Positions 41,201-48,445 of a stretch of 64,000 nucleotides of DNA are shown here, in pieces (positions within the stretch are counted from its first letter, which is position 1; every line of letters begins with the position of its first letter). This DNA comes from Jiangella endophytica (GTDB taxonomy: Bacteria; Actinomycetota; Actinomycetes; Jiangellales; Jiangellaceae). The position numbers and the translations under genes were made by a program. The DNA lies in the NCBI RefSeq assembly GCF_003427025.1, contig NZ_QVAI01000003.1:248001-312000 (forward strand). Direction: 5' to 3'. The notes beneath the pieces are model-generated. The model made no database searches and was not told the origin of the DNA. It saw only the letters and a program-made list of their open reading frames with translations.

Positions 41201-42821
41201 AGTCGTGGTCGTTGTACGCCTGGTTCGCGCCGATGCAGTGCGGCCAGCCGAAGTTGCCGGCGGTGCGGGCCTGGTTCCACTCGTCGTAGCCGCGGCTACC
41301 GCGCGCCGGGTTGTCCACGCGGGCGTCCGGGCCGACGTCACCCCAGTACAGCCAGCCGGTCTCCTGGTCGACGTGGATGCGGTACGGGTTGCGCAGCCCC
41401 ATGACGTAGATCTCCGGGAGGGTGTTCTCGGTACCGGGCGGGAACAGGTTGCCCTCGGGGATCGTGTACGTGCCGTCGTCCTCCGGGTGGATCCGCAGGA
41501 CCTTGCCGCGCAGGTCGTTGGTGTTCGCCGACGATCGCTGCGCGTCGTTGTACTCGAACCCGGGCCGCTCGTCGGTGGCGCCATAGCCGCCGCAGCACGG
41601 CGAGGCGTTGTCGCCGGTCGCGACGTAGAGGTTGCCGTCGGCGTCGAAGTCCATGCCGCCGCCCTCGTGCGCGTTGACCTCGCGCTGCGACGGCAGCTCG
41701 AAGATCGTCACCCGGGACCCGGGGTCGATGGTGCCGGTGGCCTCGTCATAGGTGAACCGTGCGACGACGGTGTTCTCCTCGTCCCGCGGGGAGTAGTACA
41801 GGTAGAGCCAGCGGTTGGTGGCGAAGTCCGGGTCCAGCACGATGCCGTGCATGCCGTGCGTGTGCTCGACCAGTACGTCGAATGTCGCAGCCAGCTCCGT
41901 CCGTGCCGTCGCCGGGTCGTACACCTTCACGTCGCCGCCGCGCTGCACGTAGAAGACCCGGCCGGTGTCGTCGATGTCCATCGCCAGCGGGTCGTCGGTG
42001 TTGCCGTCGAGCTGGACCTTCTCGAAGTTGTGCTCCGATGTCGCGCCGCAGTCGCCCTCGGCCACGCCGGCCGCCCACTGGATGCCGCCGAGCAGGTGCT
42101 GCACGAACAGCGGCTCGTCGGTGAACGCCGACGACGCGTGCCCCATCCCGGTGTACCAGGACCGGCCGCCGTCGAAGTTCTGGCACCAGCTGATCGGGTG
42201 GTCGGCGCCCATCCGGTGCCCGCTGTAGGACGTCGAGTCGTAGCTGGCCAGCACGTGGACGTCGCCGCGCGGGTTGGTGACGAAGTCGTACGGCTCCTCG
42301 GTGCGGGTCCACTCCTGGGGCAGGTGGTTGGTCGATGGGTGCACGGTGTCGTCGACCTCGACCTCGAGCTCCTGGACCGCGGGGTGGCTGAGGAAGAACG
42401 CGCCGACCAGCTCGCCGTACCACTCCCAGTCGCGCTCGGTGCCCGACGCGGAGTGGATGCCGACGTAACCGCCGCCGGCCTGGATGTAGCGCTCGAACGC
42501 GGCCCGCTGCTCGGCGTTCAGCAGATCGCCGGCCTGGGGCGTCGAGTTGGTGTTGTTGAAGATCACCACCTCGTATTCGCCGAGCGTCTCGTCGGTGAAG
42601 TTCCCCGGGTCGTCGGAGACCGTGACGTTGAACCCGTGCTCCTCGCCGAGCTGCTCGATCAACGCCTGACCTGCGGGGATGGAGTCGTGGTAGAAGTTCG
42701 TGACGCGCGAGAAGACGAGCGCGTCGAAGCTCTCGTTCGCCGGTTCCTCGGCGGCGGTCGCCAGGCCGCCACCGGTGAGCGCCGAGGCCGCCAGGACGGC
42801 GGCCAGCCCTGCTCGGAGCAT
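38298..42821 (-). CDS. Secreted multidomain protein: ThuA + glucose/sorbosone dehydrogenase-like + PKD
   Basis: A 1507-residue exported protein. Signal peptide to about residue 24; a ThuA-like domain (about 32-255: ALVFSRVTNFYHDSIPAG, YVGIHSASG, HPISWCQNFDGGRSWYTGMGH); and a beta-propeller of the glucose/sorbosone dehydrogenase type (about 275-705: VEHTHGMHGIVLDPDFA, VMGLRNPYRI, IEWGSNY). Then come a PKD domain (about 720-800), a carbohydrate-binding-module-like segment (about 870-1020), NEW3-like beta domains (about 1110-1320) and a C-terminal malectin-like domain. This resembles Planctomycetes/Actinobacteria sugar-acting exoproteins, probably binding and oxidising or releasing glycans. It lies 13 bp downstream of the isomerase-like gene in a LacI-operator-headed operon. 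The exact substrate is unknown. Confidence 0.88.
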   Translation of the reverse strand: MLRAGLAAVLAASALTGGGLATAAEEPANESFDALVFSRVTNFYHDSIPAGQALIEQLGEEHGFNVTVSDDPGNFTDETLGEYEVVIFNNTNSTPQAGDLLNAEQRAAFERYIQAGGGYVGIHSASGTERDWEWYGELVGAFFLSHPAVQELEVEVDDTVHPSTNHLPQEWTRTEEPYDFVTNPRGDVHVLASYDSTSYSGHRMGADHPISWCQNFDGGRSWYTGMGHASSAFTDEPLFVQHLLGGIQWAAGVAEGDCGATSEHNFEKVQLDGNTDDPLAMDIDDTGRVFYVQRGGDVKVYDPATARTELAATFDVLVEHTHGMHGIVLDPDFATNRWLYLYYSPRDEENTVVARFTYDEATGTIDPGSRVTIFELPSQREVNAHEGGGMDFDADGNLYVATGDNASPCCGGYGATDERPGFEYNDAQRSSANTNDLRGKVLRIHPEDDGTYTIPEGNLFPPGTENTLPEIYVMGLRNPYRIHVDQETGWLYWGDVGPDARVDNPARGSRGYDEWNQARTAGNFGWPHCIGANQAYNDHDFATGESGPLYDCAGGPVNDSPNNTGLTQLPPAQPAWLPYQYDLTPEYPELGTGGRLAIGGPTYHFDGDNPSEAKFPEYYDDTVFIAEWTRNAIFEVQLDEDGQPAIMNRFLPGVEFLRPIDLQFGPDGSLYVIEWGSNYGGSGRGDPNTDSGIYKINYAQPGERSPVARASADPTSGQPPLAVRFSSAGSGDPDEHEITYAWDFDSDGVVDSTEPNPSHTYTVNGDYTAQLVVTDPTGRTGVANVPISAGNTRPEVELVEPLDGQVFDFGEPVPFEVRVDDAEDGVSGGGVDCEDVVTQPALGHDQHGHPLEQYTGCTGEIETIVDDGHDEADNIFYIVDSTYTDRGGDGVEPLTGGDSAILQPRHKQAEHWTSASDVVLYDTQEGTGNRMVGQIGHGDHLSYEPVNLRGVNRLTFRYASAGTGGTVTVRLDAVDGPVVGSGRLEPTGGAYAFEEADIAVEDPGGSHELFLVFTNEPGDDYLFNVDSFRFGHTLLDGVRAARAAVREFAAAADAVELTEEQAAYVASAEERIDRELTLAMDTATDDPAFARSLDRALIFVNQTRQWVAGRGLPAALATPLDEAAAALEGVIGTVDGVSATLAVDGGAITAGETARVTATLTNGGTAAVRSPAVSLDLPEGWQAVAAGPTSATSLAAGATLTGAWDVAVPAGATPGEVALTGSAGYAHVGRERVTVALSAPVVVRPAVSADAVSIGAPLFAGRSSAASVTVTNHRSAAAADVTATVTVPSGWTAGSATATVPPGGSATLEVPVTAPAGGVTAGPLAEATLTASVTATGVVVAGAPAARTYAVPHGDDLVLALDGGSDTSPVLESYARLAPSHAWSAERGYGWVTGAPLQRDRGRPDALRRDFVLDNRGPGVLRVALPPGPHTVSLLTGDPDFSTSGFVVEADGAVVVPARATLPTGSYAWEQFTLDGGTEGRTVDLRLSSPTGNYWRILALLVDDGAA

Positions 42822-42834
42822 GCGCCGCCTCCCG

Positions 42835-43698
42835 TCAGAAGCGCAGGTCGCGGAGGTACCGGAAGCTGTTGCGGGCCGTGCTCAGCTCGTCCGCCGGGTT
42901 GTCGTGCTCGACGAGGAACTGGCGGACGCCGCCGCGGTGCGCGTGCTCGAACATCGCCGCGAAGTCGAGCGTCCCGGAGCCGACGTCGGCGAACCCGCCG
43001 CCCGGCGCCATGTCCTTGACGTGCAGGGCGGGGAACCGCGCGGGGTGGCGGACGAAGTAGTCGCCGGCGTCGTAACCGCCGCGGGCGGCCCAGTAGACGT
43101 CGAGCTCGTAGCCGACGAGGTCCGGGTCGGTCTCCTCCAGCAGCACGTCGTAGAGCACCCGGCCGCCGTCGGTGCGGAACTCGGCGTCGTGGTTGTGGTG
43201 CAGGACCTTCAGCCCGTAGGTCGCGGCGACCGCGCCGGCCCGGTTGAACTCCGCCGCGGCCCGGCGGATGCCGTCGAGCGTGTAGAGCGAGCCGGGCAGG
43301 CTGGACGTGACGACCCAGTGGCCGCCGAGCGTCAGGACGTCCTCGCAGGCGCCCTCGAGGTTGTTCGTCAGGCGGTCGTAGCCGACGTGCTCGAGGACCG
43401 CCTTCAGGCCGGCGGCGTCGAGCATGGCGCGGATGGCGGCCGCGCTGTGGCCGTGACGGCCGCTGACGCCGACGGTGGCGTAGCCGATGCCGGCGAGCGC
43501 CTGGACGGTGCCGGCGAAGTCGACGGCGAGGGAGCGGCGCATCGTGTACAGGTGCATGCCGATCGCGGGGCGGGGGATCGGCCGGCGGCCGCTGCCGGCG
43601 GCGGCGGGGAGGACGCCGGCGGTCGCCGCTCCTGCGGCGAGGGCGGTTGCGGCGGTGGTGCGCAGGAAGGCACGGCGCTCGATCAGGCGTCGGGACAT
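42835..43698 (-). CDS. Exported TIM-barrel sugar isomerase/epimerase-like protein
   Basis: A 287-residue xylose-isomerase-like TIM barrel. It carries a twin-arginine signal: RRAFLRTTAATALAAGAATA near residues 8-27. The barrel part has IGMHLYTMRRSL, LKVLHHNHDAEF, VGYELDVYWAARGG and FLVEHDNPADE, with His/Glu/Asp residues at positions used for a divalent metal. Such proteins often occur beside ThuA genes and may process 3-keto-sugars or similar products. ATG 43698 has AAGGTGGA upstream and a LacI-type operator 46 bp upstream. It is the first gene of a two-gene operon with the ThuA exoprotein. Confidence 0.85.
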   Translation of the reverse strand: MSRRLIERRAFLRTTAATALAAGAATAGVLPAAAGSGRRPIPRPAIGMHLYTMRRSLAVDFAGTVQALAGIGYATVGVSGRHGHSAAAIRAMLDAAGLKAVLEHVGYDRLTNNLEGACEDVLTLGGHWVVTSSLPGSLYTLDGIRRAAAEFNRAGAVAATYGLKVLHHNHDAEFRTDGGRVLYDVLLEETDPDLVGYELDVYWAARGGYDAGDYFVRHPARFPALHVKDMAPGGGFADVGSGTLDFAAMFEHAHRGGVRQFLVEHDNPADELSTARNSFRYLRDLRF

Positions 43699-43743
43699 GG
43701 GGCGACTCCACCTTTCGTTGTTCGACGATGAACTTCTCGCGGT

Positions 43744-43757
43744 GGTAAGCGCTTTCC
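43744..43757. promoter_or_regulatory. LacI-family operator upstream of the isomerase/ThuA operon
   Basis: GGTAAGCGCTTTCC (minus strand GGAAAGCGCTTACC) is a near-perfect palindrome with the central CG step typical of LacI/GalR-family sites, 46 bp upstream of the isomerase-like ATG. A near-identical site heads the cupin/ABC operon at 48157-48170. Confidence 0.75.
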
Positions 43758-43796
43758 GTGTGTTGCTCGTACCGTAACGGCGGGGCACGGGCCGAG

Positions 43797-45014
43797 TCAA
43801 CGGCTCGGGCGGATCCGGTGATATCCGTGCATTCCGGCCGTGCACAGGACGGCCGCGGCGAGGCCGGCGAGCGGGGCGCCGGGCACGCCGGCGATCGTCA
43901 GCACGACGCCGAGCGTGGCGGCGGGCAGCCACATGGCGGCGCTGACGGGGCGCGGCGGGCGCCGCTGCCGCCGTCGCACCCGGGCCTCCCAGCCGAGCGG
44001 GACGACGAGCGGCGGCAGCACCGCGGCGAGCACCGTCAGCCAGGGGAGCAGGGCGTTCTCGAACCCGGTGAGCGCCAGGGCCAGCCCGGCGACGCCGATG
44101 ACCGCCGTCGCCGCCCGGTCCGGCAGCCGTTGCCGGTGCCCGCCCGTCGGGTGGGCAGCCCCACCCAGCCGGGCGGGCACCACCGACTGCAGCGCCAGAC
44201 CGCCGGAGTGGAACGCCGTCAGGCACGGCGCCGCCACCGCGACCACCACGAGTGCCGTCCCCAGGTCCGACGTGCGCAGGTGCGCCACGAGGTCGGCGGA
44301 GTCGCTGCGCAGCGCGATCATCGTCCCGGCGGTCGCCGCGACCAGCGTCGGCAGCACCAGGATCGCCGTGCAGGCCCACAGGTCGCCGCGGCCGCGCAAC
44401 CCGGCGGTGAAGTCCGGTGCCCGCAGCCCGAACACCGCGACGTACCCGACGAACACGGCGATGTCGGTGAGCAGCGTCGACGAGGTGCCGAAGCCGGCGT
44501 CCAGTGGCGGCTCACCGGCGGGGGAGCCGTGTGTCGCGATGACGACGATCAGCGCGAGCGCCGCCGCCGTCGTCACCAGGGCCAGCGCGTTCCAGCGATG
44601 CTGGCCGGCCGCCGCGATCGCCAGCAGCGGCAGGCCCAGCACCACCACGCCGGCCCACTTCGGCACGTTCAGCAGCGACCCGAGCGCGGCGCCGCCCAGG
44701 CCCGCGTTGAAGCCCAGCCAGCCGGCCATCGCCAGCGCCATCAGCGCACCGACCACCGTGCGGTCGCCGCGCGGCAGGTACGCCTCGAGCAGCTGCGCCA
44801 GCGGCCGGCCCTCGCCGTACGGTGGCCGCAGCCCGAGCCGTCCCGGCACGAGCAGCAGCACCGTCATCGCGACGCCGCCGGCGAGCAGCGCGCCGACCGG
44901 CACGGGGCCGTCGTGCCGGTCGGCGATTCCGGCTCCCAGCACCAGCGCCGCCGGCCCGGTGCCGATCGCGAGCCACGCGCCGGCGGTGTTCCACCAGCGG
45001 CGCTCGGGCGTCAT
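43797..45014 (-). CDS. NCS1-type (cytosine/purine permease-like) membrane transporter
   Basis: A 405-residue integral membrane protein with about ten to twelve hydrophobic segments. It starts RRWWNTAGAWLAIGTGPAAL and includes GWLGFNAGLGGAALGS, PKWAGVVVLGLPLLAIAAAGQHRWNALA, and FVGYVAVFGLRAPDFTAGL, which resemble CodB-like NCS1 permeases. Loop and helix lengths are somewhat compressed relative to CodB. The start ATG overlaps the ATPase stop as ATGA, so it is the last gene of a five-gene cluster. Likely cargo is a nucleobase, hydantoin or pyrimidine-like compound, which would fit the SsuA/THI5-like binding protein, but this is inference. Confidence 0.75.
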   Translation of the reverse strand: MTPERRWWNTAGAWLAIGTGPAALVLGAGIADRHDGPVPVGALLAGGVAMTVLLLVPGRLGLRPPYGEGRPLAQLLEAYLPRGDRTVVGALMALAMAGWLGFNAGLGGAALGSLLNVPKWAGVVVLGLPLLAIAAAGQHRWNALALVTTAAALALIVVIATHGSPAGEPPLDAGFGTSSTLLTDIAVFVGYVAVFGLRAPDFTAGLRGRGDLWACTAILVLPTLVAATAGTMIALRSDSADLVAHLRTSDLGTALVVVAVAAPCLTAFHSGGLALQSVVPARLGGAAHPTGGHRQRLPDRAATAVIGVAGLALALTGFENALLPWLTVLAAVLPPLVVPLGWEARVRRRQRRPPRPVSAAMWLPAATLGVVLTIAGVPGAPLAGLAAAVLCTAGMHGYHRIRPSR

Positions 45015-45847
45015 CCGTGGTGGCCGCTGGCCCCCAGCAGCACCCGGATCTCGCGCGCCAGCTCCTCGAACGTCGAGCTGGACATGGTGGCGCCGTAGTC
45101 GCGGACCGCGGGCAGGTCGACGTCGTAGACCCGCTCGATGCGGCCCGGTCGCGGCGTCATCACGACCACCCGCTGGCCGAGGTAGACCGCCTCCGCGATG
45201 GAGTGCGTCACCAGCACGACCGTCGTGCCGGTCTCCCGCCAGATGCGGTGCAGCTCGACGTTCATGTGCTCGCGGGTGAGCGCGTCCAAGGCGCCGAACG
45301 GCTCGTCCATGAGCAGCACCGGGGGCTCGTGCAGCAGCGCCCGGCACAGCGCGACCCGCTGCTGCATGCCGCCGGACAGCTCGTGCGGCAGCGCGCTCTC
45401 GAACCCCGTGAGTCCGGTCAGCTCGATCAGCTGGTCAGCCCGCGCGGCGGCCTGGCGTTTGTCCATGTTGCGCATCTCGGCCTGGAGCAGGATGTTCGCC
45501 CGGACGCCGCGCCACTCCAACAGTGCGGCCCGCTGGAAGGCGAAGCCGATCTCGCGCTGCGGCCCGGTGACCGGGTTGCCGAGCAGGCGGACGTCGCCGC
45601 TGCTCGGCGGGACCAGCCCGGCGACGATCTTCAGCAGTGTCGACTTGCCGCAGCCCGACGGTCCGACGATGCTGACGAACTCGCCCGCCTCGACCGACAG
45701 CGAGACGTCGGTGAGCGCCGTCGTCCGCTTCCGTTTGCTGGTGAACGTACAGGTGAGGTCCGTGATGTCGATGGTCGTGGCCGCGCGCTGCTCGCCGGCG
45801 GCCGCCGCAGGCTGTGTCGTCATGGTCTCCGGCATCTCCGTGCTCAC
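45011..45847 (-). CDS. ABC importer ATP-binding protein (SsuB/ThiZ/TauB-like)
   Basis: A 278-residue ATPase with Walker A GPSGCGKSTLLKIVAGL, signature LSGGMQQRVALCRALLHEP, and Walker B VLLMDEPFGALDALTRE, typical of the nitrate/sulfonate/taurine/pyrimidine-precursor class. The GTG at 45847 overlaps the stop of the binding-protein gene as GTGA; in-frame ATGs at 45835 and 45823 are alternatives. The N-terminal 30 residues are disordered. It lies third from the cupin and is coupled to the permease-like gene at its 3' end. Confidence 0.9.
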   Translation of the reverse strand: MSTEMPETMTTQPAAAAGEQRAATTIDITDLTCTFTSKRKRTTALTDVSLSVEAGEFVSIVGPSGCGKSTLLKIVAGLVPPSSGDVRLLGNPVTGPQREIGFAFQRAALLEWRGVRANILLQAEMRNMDKRQAAARADQLIELTGLTGFESALPHELSGGMQQRVALCRALLHEPPVLLMDEPFGALDALTREHMNVELHRIWRETGTTVVLVTHSIAEAVYLGQRVVVMTPRPGRIERVYDVDLPAVRDYGATMSSSTFEELAREIRVLLGASGHHG

Positions 45848-46854
45848 CCGGCCTCGCTGAAGGACGACTCCCAGTAGGTCCCCGGGTCGCCCGGGTCCGA
45901 CAATGAGCCGGCGTCGGACAGCAGGTCGATGGTCTCCTGCCACTGCTCCTCGGTGTTGACGCCCGGCGTGCCGGCCTCGTCCAGGCGGAGCAGGCCGATG
46001 CTCTGCTCCAGCTGGGCACGCAGCACCTCGGCGGGCGGGGTCTCGTCGGCGCCCTCCTCCATGGCCGCCGCGGCGCCGTCCAGGTCCTCCGCGGCGGCCT
46101 CCCAGGCTCGCGCCGTCGCCCGCACGAACGCCTCGGCCAGCTCCGGGTTCTCGTCGATCGTCTTCTGGTGCGCGATGATGCCGGTGCCGAGCAGGTTCAT
46201 GCCCCAGTCGGTGAACAGCAGCGCGTCGACGTCCTTGCCACTGAGGTCCTCGATCGTCGGGCCCTGGTCGTGGAAGAAGCCCATGATCGCGTCGGCGCGG
46301 CCCTCGACCAGCGCCGCGATCTTGCCGGACGGGTCGACGTTGACCACCTCGACGTCCGCCGGATCGACCCCGTTGAGCTCCAGCCAGGCCGGGAACGTCG
46401 CGTACATCGCGTCGCCCGGTGTTCCCGCCACGACCTTGCCGACCAGGTCGGCGGGCTCGCTGATGCCCTGGTCGGTGAAGAACTCCACCGAAGCCGGGCC
46501 GGTCTGCAGGAAGACGCCGAGGCTCTTGATCGGCATGCCCTCGGTGATGCCGTTGAGCAGCGGCGGCGTGTCGGCCCAGCCGAAGTCGGTCTGCGACTGG
46601 GCGACCTGCTGCACCGTCGTGCCGGAGCCGCTGCCCGGCTTGATCTCCAGGTCGATGCCCTCCTCCTCGTAGATCCCCTCGGCGACGCCGTAGTAGAACG
46701 GCGCGTGCTCGCCGTACGGGACCCAGTTGAGGGTCAGGGTCACCTCGGTCAGGTCGCCGCCGTCGCCGTCACTCGCGGCGGTGGTGTCGTCGCCACCGCA
46801 GGCGGACAGGACGAGGAGTGCCACGGCGGAGGTGGCCAGCAGGCTGCGTCGCAT
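45844..46854 (-). CDS. NMT1/THI5-like substrate-binding lipoprotein
   Basis: A 336-residue binding protein with a lipoprotein signal (lipobox LVLSAC, Cys19), an acidic linker, then TLTLNWVPYGEHAPFYYGVAEG, the conserved start of the NMT1/THI5/SsuA family. Further on come VVAGTPGDAMYATFPAWLEL and DWGMNLLGTGIIAHQK. Such proteins capture aromatic or N-containing small molecules such as pyrimidines, hydroxymethylpyrimidine, riboflavin or sulfonates. ATG 46854 has AAGGG seven bases upstream; an upstream ATG at 46869 is less likely. It is followed by the ATPase with a four-base overlap. Confidence 0.9.
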   Translation of the reverse strand: MRRSLLATSAVALLVLSACGGDDTTAASDGDGGDLTEVTLTLNWVPYGEHAPFYYGVAEGIYEEEGIDLEIKPGSGSGTTVQQVAQSQTDFGWADTPPLLNGITEGMPIKSLGVFLQTGPASVEFFTDQGISEPADLVGKVVAGTPGDAMYATFPAWLELNGVDPADVEVVNVDPSGKIAALVEGRADAIMGFFHDQGPTIEDLSGKDVDALLFTDWGMNLLGTGIIAHQKTIDENPELAEAFVRATARAWEAAAEDLDGAAAAMEEGADETPPAEVLRAQLEQSIGLLRLDEAGTPGVNTEEQWQETIDLLSDAGSLSDPGDPGTYWESSFSEAG

Positions 46855-46912
46855 GATCGGCCCTTTCATGAGTGCGTCGATGCGGGGTTCATGACGGGAT
46901 CGGGACTGGTGC

Positions 46913-47776
46913 TCATGACGTGGTGAGGGGAACGCCCTGCCGCCGGCTGGCGTGCCAGGGGATCAGCAGCTTCTCGGCCACTTCGACCATGACGAACAGG
47001 ACGACACCGAGGGCGGACATCAGGATCAGGTCGGCGAACAGCAGCGACGAGTTCAGGTTGCCGCTGGCCAGCAGCAACACGTATCCGAGCCCTTCGTCGG
47101 CGCCGACGAACTCGCCGACCACCGCGCCGACGACGGCCAGCGTCACGGCGACCTTCAGGCCGGACAACAGGTGCGGCAGCGCGTTCGGGAACCGGATCTT
47201 CCGGAAGGTCTTCCACCGGCTCGCGCCCATCGTCGCGGACAGGTCCAGCAGCTCCGGATCCGTCGATCTCAGGCCCGCGACGCCAGAGACCACCACCGGG
47301 AAGAAGGCGATCAGCACGGCCAGGATGACCTTCGGCATCGGCCCGAACCCGAACCAGACGACGAGGATCGGCGCGATGGCGATCTTCGGGATCACCTGCG
47401 CGAACAGGATCAGCGGATACAGCGCCTTCTCCAGCGTCGGCGAGTACACGATGAGGACGGCGGCCAGCATCCCGATCGCCGCGGCGAGCAGGAAGCCCAG
47501 CACCGTCTCGTACGTCGTCACCCACGTGTGCCGGGCGAGCATCTCGCGCTCTTCGATCAGCTCGTTCGCCACGTCGCCCGGCGCGGGGACCAGGTAGGCG
47601 GGGAACACCTCGGCCGCAGTGATCGCCCACCAGCCGAAGACCAGCAGCACCAGGAGGAGCGCGGGTCGCCAGACGGCGTCGAGGAGCTGGATCACTCGCT
47701 GGGCGGCGGTGCGCCGTGCGGGCGCCTCGTCGGTCTCTGGTGCGGGCGGCGCGGCCCGGGAGATCACCTCAGGCAT
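46913..47776 (-). CDS. ABC importer permease (SsuC/ThiX-like)
   Basis: A 287-residue permease with about six transmembrane helices. The EAA loop reads LDLSATMGASRWKTFRKIRFPN, and VTLAVVGAVVGEFVGADEGLGY follows in the C-terminal half, both characteristic of the SsuC/TauC/ThiX family. The N-terminal 30 residues are soluble. It overlaps the cupin stop by eight bases and precedes the binding-protein gene. Confidence 0.92.
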   Translation of the reverse strand: MPEVISRAAPPAPETDEAPARRTAAQRVIQLLDAVWRPALLLVLLVFGWWAITAAEVFPAYLVPAPGDVANELIEEREMLARHTWVTTYETVLGFLLAAAIGMLAAVLIVYSPTLEKALYPLILFAQVIPKIAIAPILVVWFGFGPMPKVILAVLIAFFPVVVSGVAGLRSTDPELLDLSATMGASRWKTFRKIRFPNALPHLLSGLKVAVTLAVVGAVVGEFVGADEGLGYVLLLASGNLNSSLLFADLILMSALGVVLFVMVEVAEKLLIPWHASRRQGVPLTTS

Positions 47777-48128
47777 CGAATACTGTCCTCGTCGTCGGGC
47801 TGGTCGCTGGGGGACTGGCGACGACCAGCGCGCGAAGCTCGCCGATCGCCCGGTGCCGGGTGCCCGGCGGGATCGGGAAAGCGCTCAGCGGGCCGGCCGG
47901 GTGCGCGACGCCGTCCAGCTCCACCTGGCCCTCGCCCTCCAGGACCACGTAGAACTCGGTGGCCTTGCGGTGGTAGTGGCTGGTGGCGGCTTCGACGTCG
48001 AGCAGATGGACGCTCGCCGTTCCCGGCTCCACGTCGACGAACGCGCGGCGGGTCTGCCCGCAGGAGCACGCGCGTGGCTGGATCGCATCGAGCCTGGCTG
48101 TGGCGGGTGCGGTCGAGGGTGCGGCCAT
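47769..48128 (-). CDS. Small cupin protein
   Basis: A 119-residue single-domain cupin. Motif 1 reads SHYHRKATEFYVVLEGEGQVELDG, with metal ligands at the two histidines and the glutamate; motif 2 reads FPIPPGTRHRAIGE. An N-terminal RACSCGQTRR stretch carries a CxC. ATG 48128 has an AAGGAGG ribosome binding site; an in-frame TTG at 48155 lies in the operator region and is unlikely. It is the first gene of the operon cupin-permease-binding protein-ATPase-NCS1 permease. Its role may be metabolic (dioxygenase or isomerase) or sensory. Confidence 0.88.
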   Translation of the reverse strand: MAAPSTAPATARLDAIQPRACSCGQTRRAFVDVEPGTASVHLLDVEAATSHYHRKATEFYVVLEGEGQVELDGVAHPAGPLSAFPIPPGTRHRAIGELRALVVASPPATSPTTRTVFDA

Positions 48129-48156
48129 TCGCGCCTCCTTGCGGAAGTACGTCAAT

Positions 48157-48170
48157 GGAAAACGCTTTCC
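48157..48170. promoter_or_regulatory. LacI-family operator upstream of the cupin/ABC operon
   Basis: GGAAAACGCTTTCC is a near-perfect palindrome with central CG, 29 bp upstream of the cupin ATG. It differs from the site at 43744-43757 (GGAAAGCGCTTACC on its minus strand) at only two positions, so one regulator probably controls both operons. Confidence 0.8.
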
Positions 48171-48270
48171 TGTGGCGGCCGACGTTACCCGTGCGCCGCC
48201 GAGATGGTCAAGAGTCCGGTCCGTCTTGATCGTCCGGATGCCTGACGAACGCGGTGACGGGCGGTTTCGT

Positions 48271-48365
48271 GGCGGGCGCAGGAGGGCGCAGGAGGGCGCA
48301 GGAGGGCGCAGGCGGGCGCAGGGTGAGCGGGTGCGGTGCGGTGCGGGTGCGGGTGCGGGTGCGGG
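48271..48365. repeat. Short tandem repeats between the cupin operon and the repeat protein gene
   Basis: Five contiguous 10-bp units of the type GGNGGGCGCA occupy 48271-48320. A run of GTGCGG/GTGCGGG hexamers to heptamers fills about 48330-48365. No gene is visible in the 275-bp gap (48171-48445). Confidence 0.85.
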
Positions 48366-48445
48366 CGTAGGGCGGATCGGCGGTCTGCGGGGCCTTGGGT
48401 CGCGGGGGCGGCGGCCGGGCGAGTGCCTCCGCCCGGCGCCGAGGT

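Noticed and set aside
37911-43019. A 1702-codon open frame on the plus strand opposite the ThuA exoprotein
   Set aside because: Arg/Val/Gly-rich translation without motifs; it is the antisense of a well-supported gene, a common result of high GC content.
45844-48170. Thiamine (TPP) riboswitch before the THI5-like importer operon
   Set aside because: Only about 30 bp lie between the operator and the first ATG, with no room for the TPP aptamer and no conserved CTGAGA-type motif.
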